From Ariolimax columbianus (taxonomy: Eukaryota; Mollusca; Gastropoda; Stylommatophora; Arionidae), in NCBI GenBank assembly GCA_036924085.1, contig JAVGWX010000011.1, positions 23,625,239-23,689,238 on the forward strand: a DNA stretch of 64,000 nt, read 5' to 3'. The notes beneath the pieces are model-generated. The model made no database searches. It saw nothing but the letters and a program-made list of their open reading frames with translations, and was not told the origin of the DNA. The translations under genes and the position numbers were made by a program. Position 1 is the stretch's first letter. Every line of letters begins with the position of its first letter. Shown piece after piece: positions 32,200 to 42,720 of this stretch.

Positions 32200-32435
32200 C
32201 GACGCTCAACGGCACAAGTGGAAAGAAAACTAACCAGTTCCAGTTCTCTTCTGTTCATACGAACGACGTCACTGCATTCCGGACGTTACCATAGGTGCAC
32301 AGTCTCTCTCTCAATAAACGGGTAAGGGTGCAAGTACTGATGGTTCCTGCAGCTCGTTGGTTGTACACACTTCTGCTCCATCCTCTCTTGTCCCCCAATC
32401 TGCTCGAACCTTGTTCGATGTCAGAGATCTGAAAT
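32200..32435 (-). pseudogene. LINE-E C-terminal fragment
   Basis: The minus strand has TGTACAACCAACGAGCTGCA GGAACCATCAGTACT (VYNQRAAGTIST), TTGAGAGAGAG and GGAATGCAGTGACGTCG. This is the segment that follows RNase H in LINE-E (see 38720-39540). Confidence 0.72.
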
Positions 32436-32469
32436 ATCTTAAACGGTGATTCGTCTAGTCATAGTGAAG

Positions 32470-32640
32470 CGCGTAGTCTAGTCCACAGTCAGCTGGCTTG
32501 CTAAGACTGGGATTACAGCTAACCAGAGTTCGAAATCCCCGGCTGACAGACACTAATCTGGGTGTGGTTCCTCCCTGGTACGACCGCTCCTCCAGTCAAC
32601 CCAGCTGTAAACGGGTATTTGGCAAATATATGATGATGAT
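32470..32640 (+). mobile_element. SINE-4 5' half
   Basis: CAGCTGGCTTGCTAAGACTG, then CCAGAGTTCGAAATCC (B-box-like), GACCGCTCCTCCAGTCAACC and CAGCTGTAAACGGGTA. Matches 29645-29790 in order. Confidence 0.7.
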
Positions 32641-33069
32641 TTGTTTTTAAAAAGAAAAAGAAAAACAAAAGAAAAATAAGAAAAGAAAACAAGGTCCCTA
32701 TCAATTTTATGAACAACAAAAAAAGAGAAAAACGCGTGGTGAACATAAAATAAATATACCCATTCCCAATTTTTGGCACCCCAATGCCTGGAAATCGAAA
32801 GTAAAACAGAGCCTCCGAAACCGGACAGAGTATTAAAAAAAAATTGGAGACCAGCTATCAATAACAGGAAGGATTAACGAGAGGATCAACATATGACATA
32901 AAACACTTTTGCATCACTGAAACACTAGGTTAGGTACATACAGATACACACACGCATCCAAGAACTGGTTTATGCGTCCTGATATCGCCCAATGGACTAC
33001 GTTCTGGGGTGGAAAATGGCGCGCCTCCGCCAGTAGAAACTAGTGAGGCAAACATCTAAGCAACAAACA
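32641..33069. other. No gene seen
   Basis: A-rich stretch at 32645-32690 and unassigned sequence. Confidence 0.45.
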
Positions 33070-33200
33070 ACATTGTCGTCTGAGTTGGGGTAGGTATAAA
33101 CAGCAAGGAACGGAGCTGGCCACCTCACATCACGTAGGCTGAGGCTTAGTCCATGAAGGGTTATCTTCATCCCCGACGGCATCTGTTGTCATGGGACTGA
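33070..33200 (+). mobile_element. SINE-4 3' half
   Basis: GAGTTGGGGTAGGTATAAAC, GGAGCTGGCCACCTCACATC, GCTGAGGCTTAGTCCATGAA and TTATCTTCATCCCCGACG match 29800-29910. It may be the right part of the copy beginning at 32470, separated by about 430 bp. Confidence 0.68.
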
Positions 33201-33239
33201 CCATCACGTTACCTAGGCATACACTCTTTGACTTTCTTA

Positions 33240-33273
33240 TGTTGGAACATGCTCTTCCTCTCTCTATCGTTCT

Positions 33274-33319
<46 letters not shown>

Positions 33320-33660
33320 GTTCTTCTAACTATATCGCTTCTTCTTCTTCTTCTTCTCTCTCATTCTCTCCGTATCTCTCTGTATCTATCTTCTCTTCTT
33401 TGCTTCTATCTCTCATAATCTCTTCTTCTTCTCTCTCTTTCTCTCTTCCTTTCTCCATCTGTTTCTCTGTCTCTTTTCTTCTCTCCCTCTCTCTCTCTTT
33501 TCTCTTTCTGCTTTTCTGTTTCTCGCTCTCATCTCTCTCTATCTGCTTCTTTATATATATATATATATGCATATATCCTTCTTCTCTATCTCTGCTTCTA
33601 CATCACTAATTTCTGTTTTACTTCTCTCTCTCTGCTTCTCTCTCTCTTTCTTTGTTGGGC
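33240..33660. repeat. (TC)n-rich tract with (TA)n
   Basis: Pure CT run at about 33280-33316, interspersed CTT/CTCT, and (TA)n at 33553-33566. Serine/leucine-rich frames are artefacts. Confidence 0.92.
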
Positions 33661-33829
33661 GGTTACAGTGGCTGTGCTCATATCCAGAAATGTACTTGAA
33701 AACATGGGTTAAGAGTTCTCCTGTCTGAGCTGAATTGCGAGCCTCCTCACAGTGCCGATTACAACGTCGTTAGCTAGACTGTCATGACATATAGTGTTTC
33801 TAGAGAGAACTGCTTTGAAGCGAGGTTGT

Positions 33830-34885
33830 GGTACTGATCAGCATGTTTCACCTGACCCTGACTAACAGTCTGATCAGTATGTTTCTCCAGACCCCGACTA
33901 ACTGTCTGATCAGTATGTTTCACTTCACCCTGACTAACAGTTTGATCGATTTTTACTTCGACTTGACTAACACAGTCTAATCTGTATGTTCCCATTACCT
34001 TGACTAACATAGCCTGATCAGTATGTTTCACCTCATCCTGACTAATATAGCCTGATCTGTATTTTCATCTCATCCTGACTAACATAGCCTGATCAGTATG
34101 TTTAACCTGTCCTTGACTAACATAGCCTGATCTGTATTTTCATCTCATCCTGACTAACATAGCCTGATCAGTATTTTCACCTCATCCTGACTAACATAGC
34201 CTGATCTGTATTTTCATCTCATCCTGACTAACATAGCCTGATCAGTATTTTCACGTCATCCTGACTAACATAGCCTGATCAGTATTTTCACCTCACCCTG
34301 ACTAACACAGCCTGATCTGTATTTTCACCTCACCCTGACTAACATAGCCTGATCAGTATTTTCACCTCACCCTGACTAACATAGCCTGATCTGTATTTTC
34401 ACCTCACCCTGACTAACATAGCCTGATCTGTATTTTCACCTCACCACCCTAACATAGCCTGATCAGTATTTTCACCTCACCCTGACTAACATAGCCTGAT
34501 CAGTATTTTCACCTCACCCTGACTAACATAGCCTGATCTGTATTTTCACCTCACCCTGACTAACATAGCCTGATCTATATTTTCACCTCACCCTGACTAA
34601 CATAGCCTGATCTGTATTTTCACCTCACCCTGACTAACATAGCCTGATCTGTATTTTAACCTCACCCTGACTAACATAGCCTGGTCTGTATTTTCACCTC
34701 ACACTGACTAACATAGCCTGATCAGTATTTTCACCTCATCCTAACTAACATAGCCTGATCAGTATTTTCACCTTACCCTGACTAACACAGTTTCATCAGC
34801 ATTTTTTCACCAGACTCTGACTAAACATAGTGTAAGCAGCTTTTTTTTTTTTTTTTTACCTGACCCTGACTAACACGCATATTTT
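33830..34885. repeat. 37-bp tandem array, about 28 copies
   Basis: The unit CTGACTAACATAGCCTGATC plus AGTATTTTCACCTCACC has its period visible at 34335 and 34372. The left copies are diverged (GTTTCACCTGACC), the middle ones homogeneous. GATCAG and GATCTG variants alternate. A lone monomer stands at 37094-37131. Confidence 0.94.
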
Positions 34886-35589
34886 GCCATACCTTTGCCC
34901 ACCCTCTTCCCCTCCCTCACCCACCTCCCCAAATTAGATATAGAAAAGCAAATGATGGATTAAACCAAAAAAACTTTTCTTTTCTTTGTTGAAAGGTTTC
35001 TGTCTTCATGACTCACGACCCTGCTTTCAGCCTGTGCAGCCATTATGTTTGAGTCATAGGACATTAACTGTGAAGCTGATCTGTGGTATCCGACCTATGT
35101 TAAGCTGTAATAATTGCTGGTTTATTTATTGATATGGGGATCCTATCTTCAATGATGGCATTTAAGCATTTAAATAGGGCTGCGCTCAAAGATATAAAAA
35201 AACAAACACGCAATTAAAATATACTTTACAATATAAATTACATGTATAAATTGAATTCACTGTAATTAATACACGAGCACTTTGTTGGGAAGGTATACGT
35301 CGTTAATAATGCAGGTAAAGGTAGTCTCACACATTGCTGGCAGGGGTGAGGTGTTAGAGATTTCGTTATCGAAGGCCTTAGCTTTTTCAAAAGTAAGGGT
35401 GGTAAGTTCTCCTCCTCCTCACTGTTTTTCTTTGTCTAACAGTAAGTCAGGTACCCATTTAAAGTTGTGTCCACCCTAGCGTGTTGGTAATGAAAGTTGA
35501 ACACACGTAATTTTGAAGTGGAAAAAAAAAGAGTTTTCTACTACTGCACCATTGCAGACAGACATGTGAATTGTTAAGTAATTTAGATA
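34886..35589. other. No gene seen
   Basis: AT-rich sequence without motifs. Confidence 0.45.
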
Positions 35590-35815
35590 AACTAGATGCA
35601 AGGAAATATTTGTTTAGTCAGAGAGTTTGGACTGCTTTAAATGCACTGACAAAGGAAATAGTAGAGGCAGGGGTCAATTAATATATTCAAAAATAAATTT
35701 GATGCTCATAGTAATTTTTAGACCAAGTGAAGTAAAAGAAACTGGTTGTACACAAACTCTACAGAGTCTTTTAAACCAGTATAAAGACGTTAAGTTAAGT
35801 TCTAAGTTAAGATGT
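35590..35815 (+). pseudogene. CR1-like LINE 3' end
   Basis: The + strand reads RKYLFSQRVWTALNAL, KEIVEAGVN, then stops; the UTR has GTAAAAGAAACTGGTTGTAC, CAGAGTCTTTTAAACCAGTA and TAAAGACG. It ends in (TTAAG)n at 35788-35812. Same family as 28985-29300 and 61090-61290. Confidence 0.85.
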
Positions 35816-35824
35816 AGTTTGATT

Positions 35825-36005
35825 AATTACAGTACAATGGAGACTCGGTGGCATAGAGCTTGCGAGCTTGCCTTACAATCTTAAAGGTGCCAGGCTCAAA
35901 TCACGTCGTTCGAATCATGTCCTGGGTTATTTCATGGGGCGGTCGCTTCTTCCAGTCGATCCAGCTGTAAATGGGTAGCTGGCGACATCAGGGGAAAATT
36001 TCGGA
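35825..36005 (+). mobile_element. SINE-4 5' half
   Basis: Head GGAGACTCGGTGGCATAGAG ... GTTCGAATCATG, then CTTCCAGTCGATCCAGCTG and TAAATGGGTAGCTGGCG. It directly follows a CR1-like (TTAAG)n tail. Confidence 0.7.
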
Positions 36006-36070
36006 TCCGCCATAGAGCTACAGTATTCGTGCTATATTGGGCTCACTTCTAGCAACAACAAAAAAGGGGG

Positions 36071-36184
36071 GATTGGGAACGTATAGGGACGACCAGATGC
36101 AATGAAGGAATTGGAAACGTATAGGGACGACCAGATGCAATGAAGGAATTGGGAACGTATAGGGACGACCAGATGCAATGAAGT
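36071..36184. repeat. 38-bp tandem triplicate
   Basis: ATTGGGAACGTATAGGGACG, ACCAGATGCAATGAAGGA starts at 36071, 36109 and 36147. Confidence 0.93.
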
Positions 36185-36274
36185 CGTTTTTGTGAACCAT
36201 TTTCTTTTTTCCAGTTACAATAACATAATTTGACGAAAATATGGTTAAGTATGTTTAAACCTGTATTTTTTTAT

Positions 36275-36690
36275 GTGACAGCATATGACTGCGAATCATG
36301 GACGATTACCAAAATTCTAGGATAAGAATCGAGTTCTTCGAGTCGAAAATTTACAGAAAGATCCACAGGTCGGAGAAAAAGACAAATATAGACATTCGGC
36401 AAGAGTTGAACATAGAAGAGAACTGGTTTATCGATTCCATTTTGTCCAGAAAATTTAAATACTTTTGTCATACCAAGAGACACAAAGGTCTTGAGAGAAC
36501 AGTGATGGAATGCATAGTGCCAGGCAGAAGATGCAGGAGTAGACCAAGAAGACAATGGCACCAAGATATCCTGGAATGCTTGGGTATGACTGTGGCAGAT
36601 GCTTGGAGTTTTAGTAAGCGAAAGAGTTTCTTTTAAAAAGACTGTGATGGGAGCAACGTTCTAAAAAATACGTGCCACATGATGATGATC
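36275..36690 (+). pseudogene. LINE-K C-terminal tail, longer copy
   Basis: YDCESWTITK upstream, then DIRQELNIEENWFIDSI, FKYFCHTKRHKGLERTV, CIVPGRRCRSRPRRQW, DILECLGMTVADAW. It is open for 112 codons apart from a break near 36320, and more complete than 440-745. It ends CATGATGATGATC. Post-RT tail only. Confidence 0.82.
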
Positions 36691-37449
36691 ATCATCTAGT
36701 CTAAATTTAATTTAATTTTATCTTTTTCTTCCGAAAACATCAAATGTATTCATTGAAACATTTTCATTTTCATTTATTTCGCATAGGAGTATTTGAGTGC
36801 ATGATACAAAGTGAAAAAGGGCTAGAAAGAGAGAGATTGAGAGAGAAGGAACGGAGACATATATATCTAGATAGGTAGACAAAGTACTATGTAATAGAAG
36901 TGAAATCAAGGGAGAGGAAGATAGTGTAGAAATGACAGAGAGGGCTTTCATTTGATGAATTTGTAGAAAATAAAACATTATAACTTAAAACATACTGTGT
37001 GCACATTTTTGTTTTTTTTAATTTAAAAAAAACAAAACAAACAAATACAGCAACTTTTTTATTCAAAATAGAGAAAACAATTTGTTTTTCATCTACGCCT
37101 GCCTAACATAGTCTGATCAGTACATTTTGCCTAACCAGACGTTAATCACCTCTCGTCAGTTGATTATTTAGTTCGCCTGACACGCTCCGTCGGTGATATT
37201 TTTATTTTGTTCAGCCTTTGATATGATCTGTTATCAGTCGAAAAGCCGTCATTTCCTCTTTAGGCTAAGATATCAAACATGCAAGATAGCATTTTGTGTG
37301 AATCACCGTTTGAAATGGGATAGATTTCACCCAAGACTGTGTGCCAATGTGTAACAGGCATAGAAACGAATGCTGTGGGTTACTTCCCTTTGAATGAGAA
37401 CGTTTAATATGTAAGATCAAACTGTTAATTATTACAATTAACTTTTCTT
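36691..37449. repeat. Mostly unassigned; lone 37-bp monomer at 37094
   Basis: No gene. At 37094-37131 CTAACATAGTCTGATCAGTA and CATTTTGCCTAAC match one unit of the 33830-34885 array, 2.2 kb away. The rest is AT-rich. Confidence 0.6.
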
Positions 37450-37900
37450 GGAATATTTGGAATCCTGGTATTCAAACAGGTATGTTAATGTCTGTTGCCA
37501 GGTAGCCGAAGACTTCGGCTATACCTGATAGGTATTTTACAACTTCATGTATCTTATTAGTCCTGAGAGAAGGATAAATAATTCGGGTAGATTTTTAACT
37601 TGAATATTTGAATTTTATCCGGGCAGCCGCCGTTAAGTCTATTCTTTTCGATTTCTAGCTGCCAATAGATTTTTATCGTGCTCGACACTGAACACGGGAG
37701 TCCGATCTCTCCATCATAATTCAAAGAAATTTTACCAGAACATCCACGTGAAAAAATTCCGGTCTCCATCGTGATTCGAACCCGTGTAGGGCCCAGGCAA
37801 TCTAGACCCAGACCCAGGACCCAGACCATCTGGACCCAGACCCAGGACCCAGACAATCTGGACCCAGACCCAGGACCCAGATCACCTGATGACCGTCCCC
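37450..37900 (-). mobile_element. SINE-3, compact copy, with 28-bp triplicate
   Basis: From left (3' end): GGAATCCTGGTATTCAAACA, TTGCCAGGTAGCCGAAGACTT CGGCT (a perfect hairpin), GGCAGCCGCCGTTAAG, TTTCGATTTCTAGCTGCCAA, GTCCGATCTCTCC, CCAGAACATCCACGTGAAAA, and B-box-like GTGATTCGAACCCG at 37780-37793. Beyond the head lies a 28-bp unit (CTGGACCCAGACCCAGGACC) repeated three times at 37797-37885. Confidence 0.85.
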
Positions 37901-38010
37901 AATCTCCAGGAAACATGCAATAGGTGTGACATGCTGGAGGTAATTGACAGAGCAATCCATGTCGATGAATACTGGATGCATACTGGTGTTTGGACACAAA
38001 GTAAATAAGT
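37901..38010. other. No gene seen
   Basis: Short unassigned spacer. Confidence 0.4.
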
Positions 38011-38165
38011 AAGTATCCGACTTCGGCATGCATTTATTGTAAGGGTCTGCTTCCTCCTGCATTCTCTAAGGATTTGCTTCCCCGGGATAACGGCCGGTGC
38101 GTGAATGGGCAGCGAACCTTCGGGTTGTGATCCGTGTCACTTAACCACTAGACCACGCCGTCCCG
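38011..38165 (-). mobile_element. SINE-1, 5' half
   Basis: TCCGACTTCGGCATGCATTT, then CTTCCCCGGGATAACGGCC, a damaged B box (GGGCAGCGAACCTTCGG) and CACTTAACCACTAGACCACG, CCGTCCC. The 3' third is missing. Confidence 0.82.
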
Positions 38166-38189
38166 GAATAGTCCTATTTCAGTTGGCTT

Positions 38190-38720
38190 GGTTTGGCTTC
38201 GTTCGTTCTCAATCTCCCGCTACCAAACCCTAAAAGGGCTTAAGTAGCAGAATGAAATCCAGAGAACGGAATTCGTTGTGTCGTAGTTTACAGCTTGACT
38301 GCGATATTTGCACCTTTCGATCCTTCTTCTTCTTCTTCTTTGTACGCAGTCAGACAGTAACCATTATTTTTTCGAAAAAAGCGGCGGTCATCCTGAGGCT
38401 GTCGCCACTGCCATAGAGCTTGTCTTGCAGTTCCACTGGTGATGGCCACATCTGCTCTCTCTGATCCTCGTATGTCGGGCAGTTCTGCAGCAGATGTTCA
38501 GCGGTCATTTTACCGGTACCGCACGGCACCTTTCGATCCAACACATCCGATTTCAGCAAGCATTTTTTTAGTTCCGGGTTAAGCATGCCCTCTTCGATCA
38601 CTTCTCCTTAGCCAGTCTGCCCTGCTGCAGCCTGTTATCCAGGATCACCGAGTGGAGGTGTAGAAGGGTCTGTTTCGCTGGCCCTGACGCTAGCAGTCAG
38701 CATCTTGATCCCAGATGTAA
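38190..38720 (-). mobile_element. SINE-2 interrupted by LINE-A
   Basis: Outer SINE-2 parts: 38190-38323 (GTTCTCAATCTCCCGC, AAACCCTAAAAGGGC, ATATTTGCACCTTTCGATCC) and 38526-38720 (CACATCCGATTTCAGCAAGC, TTAGCCAGTCTGCCCTGC, GATCACCGAGTGGAGG). Removing 38324-38525 and one copy of the duplicated GCACCTTTCGATCC gives an uninterrupted SINE-2 like 5371-5795. Confidence 0.93.
38310..38539 (-). mobile_element. LINE-A 3' fragment with 14-bp TSD
   Basis: The 202-bp insert (38324-38525) begins on + with the TTC tail, continues GTACGCAGTCAGACAG, TTCGAAAAAAGCGG, and ends CCGGTACCGCACG. The minus strand encodes GTGKMTAEHLLQNCP. It is flanked by GCACCTTTCGATCC at 38310-38323 and 38526-38539. By eye only about six differences in roughly 185 aligned bases separate it from the copy at 63224-63430. 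Confidence 0.96.
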
Positions 38721-39540
38721 GTTGATACACCTTCCAGTGGTACTCCCGGTTCTGGACACCTTCCTGGAGGTCATGTCTGGGGGATATCTATAAGACCACA
38801 TGACCGAGGATAGAGAGTCGATGCCCATCCAGGGTCAAGGAAATGTGTTTGTGTTTCTAAGAATCGACCATTACTGCACTCCCTGTGTACCCATCGGTGC
38901 TCAGCCTCTCTCAGCAAATGGCTCAGGGTATGGGTGCTGATGGTCCCTGTAGCTCGCTGGTTGTACACTTTCTTGCCCCCTATTCCGCTCGAACCTAGTT
39001 TAATGTCAAAACTTTGCAGTCTGTGGATAGCTGCTTCATCTATTGCAGTGTCCTCATCTAACAGGTGGTCATTGATTGATTAAAAAATATCACTTCTATC
39101 CATCACTCCCTATGATGGGAGCTCGCAAAGCCAAGATGTCAGCTCTTTCGTTGCCCTGAACCCCATCATGACCAGGACAGTAGATGCATGTCAACCCCTG
39201 GAGGTTTGAGGCCTCAACAGCTGCTATCCACTCGTACCGAAGCCATCCCTTCTGTACCTTCTAGAGTACGGCTTACGCGTCTGTCACAATGACTGCCCTT
39301 GTTAAAGAAGTCTCAGATATCCATCTCAGCGATGGGATCACTACTTTCTTCTCCATTCTTAAACTGGAGAAATGCTCTCGAGTTGTGTCCGTCGGCTCCA
39401 CAAAAAAGAGCAAAAAGACAACATGACCTGCGCTTACACATATAAAGGATACACTTTATGACGTCTGGAGAAGTCAGTTTTACCTGGGAAACAGAAGTGG
39501 TTAGTTGAGGGACTGTGTTGGGTGACACTTCCTTTCAAGA
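38721..39540 (-). pseudogene. LINE-E RNase H and C-terminus
   Basis: The minus strand has an RNase H end: RAVIVTDA, KVQKGWLRYEWIAAVEASNL, CIYCPGHDGVQGNERADILA (conserved His and last Asp). Then TAIDEAAIHRLQSFDIK, VYNQRATGTISTHTLSHLL, REAEHRWVHREC. The YCPGH.GV.GNERAD motif and the YNQ..TGT.S..TL..LL block are typical of one LINE RNase H lineage. Stops are present. It abuts SINE-2 at about 38720. Other pieces: 32200-32435, 45640-46016, 56700-56924. Confidence 0.85.
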
Positions 39541-39554
39541 TGTTTGTCTCCTTC

Positions 39555-39900
39555 ATTATACGGGGGTCGTTCAGTAAGTATCCTGACTGATGTAATTTTT
39601 AAACGTATATTAGAGATCAATTTAAATTACTTGTACTACTTTTCAACAGGGTCAACTGCTACTGCAACATGTTTGTCCCATCTGGCATGTTTGTCCCATC
39701 TGGCATGTTTGTCCCATCTGGCATGTTTGTCCCATCTGGCATGTTTGTCCCATCTGGCATGTTTGTCTCATCTGGCATGTTTGACCCATCTGGCATGTTC
39801 GTCTCATCTGGCTGCGCGCTTCTGTATTCTGGTAGAGTAGAATTCTATTGGCTTTTCCGTGAACTAACTTCCTGACGCACTTAGTAATACGTGCTAAAAT
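39555..39900 (-). pseudogene. mariner-like end with 21-bp array
   Basis: The left edge TACGGGGGTCGTTCAGTAAG resembles a mariner terminal repeat. Next on the minus strand is RWDKHVAVAVDPVEK, matching the transposase end (RW.KCI...GDYVEK). The codons for CQMGQTCQM form seven near-identical units of about 21 bp (GCATGTTTGTCCCATCTG, 39668-39812). Upstream reads ITKCVRKLVHGKANRILL. Confidence 0.72.
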
Positions 39901-39967
39901 GTTGTCCTCAGAGAGGCTCTTTGAGATTGACAAAAAGGTGAAAATAACTCGGAGCCAAGCAGGAATT

Positions 39968-40130
39968 GTAAGACCAATTCTTCTTCTTATTCTTCTTCTT
40001 CTTCTTCTTTTTCTTCTTCTTCGTACGCTGGTTACAGCGATATACGTTGCACTGTGTTACTTTGTTAAGCCTGTGGCCCAGTGCATCCGATTTCAACAGG
40101 CGTTTCTGTAGGGATGCACTCCTTAGCCTT
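39968..40130 (-). mobile_element. SINE-1-like body with CTT tail
   Basis: TTC/TTA runs at 39978-40023, CGTACGCTGG, CGTTGCACTGTG, then GCCTGTGGCCCAGTGCATCC and GATTTCAACAGGCG. The core matches SINE-1, but the tail is CTT rather than poly(T) on +. The head is missing. Confidence 0.6.
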
Positions 40131-41040
40131 TGGCTGTCCCCAGCCTATCTGCAAGGCAGCAGTTGTTTTTGGTCAGAGTTGTCTCTCTTAGGGAAGTTGT
40201 CTTGCAGGACTATCGAGTCTTCCCCACTCGTGTCTATAGGGTGTGGCAATGGTATGGTATGATGGACTATGTACTAGTTTGTACTATCCCGGAAGAGAGG
40301 CAGTCCAGTGTGTCTGTGTCCCAGGATCGTCACGTCCTGCCAGAAACGTAGCATCTGCATGTGAGTGGGGTATCTCCTTGCTCCCTTTATTTTCTCGGCT
40401 CATCTGCAGTGATGGCACGCCTAGCATTTCTCGCCACCTAGGAGGTTGTCACAATAGGGCAGAGATGCAATGTCCGCTGGCCTGCATCTCTTCTGCGCCC
40501 ATTGGGACGACTGATAGCAGACAGAGGCAAAAAGCGAGGCAGGAGTGTATTTAACCAGGGGACAAGCCTGGTCATGGCACGGAGATGTTGTTCGCCTGAT
40601 GTGCGGACATATCTCATGATCAAGGGCTGAGTCTCAACAGTCCGCAGTGAGGTGGCTGCTCTACTGCTTGCGACACCCCGACCGGGAACTAAGTCTTTTT
40701 CTAGTGGTTTCACACCTCAACGCCGTATGGGCTATATACTGATCAGCTCCCTGCCCGCTTTGATCGGCGGGACAGCAGATACCTTTTTCCGTGGCTCGAC
40801 CGGGTCAGGCTGAGATGCGAGCGCCAGGTGCAAACCATGTCGTTGCCGCCCGTTCCAGTGGTTCTGAGATTCAGGGCGGGATTCCGGTTTTGAGGCGTTC
40901 GACCATAATCCCTCAGATAGTAGCATTGCACCGTTGGCTTATCAGCCAGGCACGTGGACCAAGTGTCTGAGACCGGCGACTCCTCTCGAATTGAGCAGGA
41001 TTTCCGTAGCAATTGGTCAATAACTGCCACAATTTTGTAG
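40131..41040. other. No gene supported
   Basis: GC-balanced DNA with overlapping 70-110 codon frames on both strands, none with a recognisable motif. It separates the two mariner-like pieces and may be an insertion between them. Confidence 0.4.
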
Positions 41041-41465
41041 ATTTTATCTCGCGTTGTCGTTTTGGACAACTTTTTTTGGTCAAAATTGAGTTATTTCGGA
41101 ATCCATCGACAGGAACCTATCAAAATTTGGTGATCTCTGATGATAATGTCCACATAAATTTTGCTGATACCAGCAGCCATCCCAACTTCACGAACGGTAC
41201 TCCCCGATCGTTAATAATAACTTTTTCGAAACTGTGTAGGCTTCATTCGTAATGTCCCTTTCCATTCGACCCTTACAGCGCTCCTCCAAGATGGATGCAC
41301 GACCTTCACAAAAGCCTTTACACCCTTCGAACACTGATGAACGTGCAGCAATCTGTACTCCAAACACACATTACAGTCGATGATAAATTTCACCTGCTTG
41401 TGAACCTTCTTCCACCATAAATTTCATCACAACACGCTATCCCTAATACGCTGGAATCAACTAGC
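41041..41465 (-). pseudogene. mariner-like transposase N-terminal HTH
   Basis: The minus strand reads KKVHKQVKFIIDCNV, CSKGVKAFVKVVHPSWR, then in another frame GSTVREVGMAAGISKIYVD, IIIRDHQ and CRWIPK. This fits the paired helix-turn-helix of mariner-type transposases (DR..TVREVA...GIS.GSVH.II.DHL ... RW.P). Frameshifted. With 39555-39900 it may be the two ends of one element. Confidence 0.72.
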
Positions 41466-41905
41466 CCGACGCTATTTTGAAAAAAAAAACAAATCGCAGA
41501 AAAACAGCAGATGCTTGCTGATTCCACCACCAGCTGGCAGACATATACTGTTCATTATATAATAGTTAATAAATAAATTAATTTATTTTTCGGTTTACCT
41601 TGGCAAAATATTTAAATTTAGTAGATACTCCTCTTATAAAGTTTGAAGTATAGACAGAACGGAAGGCATCAATACAGTTGTCAGAATAGAGGATTAAAGG
41701 CGAATGTTTGTTTTTGTTGTTGTTGTGTTGGGCAACTTACGGAAATCAGGTGAAATTAAATCCACCACGGTAAATAAATCTTCATCTCCAAGATGAAGTG
41801 AAGTTCATTGTATGGCTCTCAAACGTGAATGGCCTGACGAACATTAACGACAAAGGTTCAAACTTTTATTAATCGATGTAGGCGCAGAGTAGAATGATTG
41901 AAATG
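41466..41905. other. No gene seen
   Basis: AT-rich with a short (GTT)n at about 41708-41726. Confidence 0.45.
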
Positions 41906-42670
41906 GTATGCTGTAGCAAAAATAACATTGTCAGTGACAACTGGAAAATACTCAAGCAATTTCAGAGCGGAGGCAGAGGCACTGAAGGCTGCAGTAGAAG
42001 CAATGCTGACAGGCGAAAGCAAGGAAAGCCAGATAGTCCTGTTTACAGATGCCCTGGCCGTAGTTACAGCACTAAAAAGCCAGAAAAATACTGAACTTAA
42101 TTATTTAAGAGCAGTACTCTGTCGACTATGCCAGCAGTCCGCACCAAAAAGAGTAGTGGTACAATGGGTTCCATCCCACTGTAACATCCAAGACAACGAG
42201 GAGGCAGACATACTGGCAAAAAAAGGTGCAAGTCTACCACAACCAGATTCTAGTGTGACCTACGAAAAGTCCAAAAGGTTTATTTGGGCCAGATACATGG
42301 CCAAATGGGAAACAGAACATACTGGCTACACAAAAAAATGATGCTTATTACCAGTTGAACAGAAGAGTGCAGGTCGTGGTCTTCAGACTCCGCACAGGCC
42401 ACAACAGACCTAGGTACCACCTATTAAATAAACTGAAGATAGGTGGCACTGACGAATGCACCTGTGGTACATGGAAAATGACCGCTGAACATCTGCTGCA
42501 AAATTGCCCGACATACGAGGACCAGAGAAAGCATATGTGGCCATCACCAGTGGCATCACTAGACAAGCTCTATGGCAGTGTCGACAGCCTCAGGATGAGA
42601 GCCGCTTTCTTCGAACAAATTCAAGTTGACGTCTGACAGCGAAGAAGAAGAAGAAGAAGTATGCTGTAGC
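41906..42670 (+). mobile_element. LINE-A copy with 12-bp TSD
   Basis: 5'-truncated insert 41918-42658 (741 bp) encoding most of RNase H: FRAEAEALKAAVEAM (Glu), IVLFTDALAVVTAL (Asp), VVVQWVPSHCNIQDNEEAD (His, Asp). Then WETEHTGYT, a frameshift by one extra A in the A-run 42332-42338, VVVFRLRTGHNRPRYHLL, CTCGTWKMTAEHLLQNCP, and a stop at 42634. The tail GAAGAAG... is at 42640-42658. GTATGCTGTAGC stands at 41906-41917 and 42659-42670, a perfect target-site duplication. RNase H removes RNA from the cDNA hybrid during retrotransposition. Confidence 0.96.
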
Positions 42671-42720
42671 TATTAACATAATAGCTGTCCATCGTTGTCG
42701 AATAGGACCGCCGACATCAT
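42671..42720. other. Spacer
   Basis: Unassigned. Confidence 0.4.

Noticed and set aside
40131..41069. Several 70-108 codon frames on both strands
   Set aside because: Mutually overlapping and motif-free; probably an unclassified repeat between mariner pieces.
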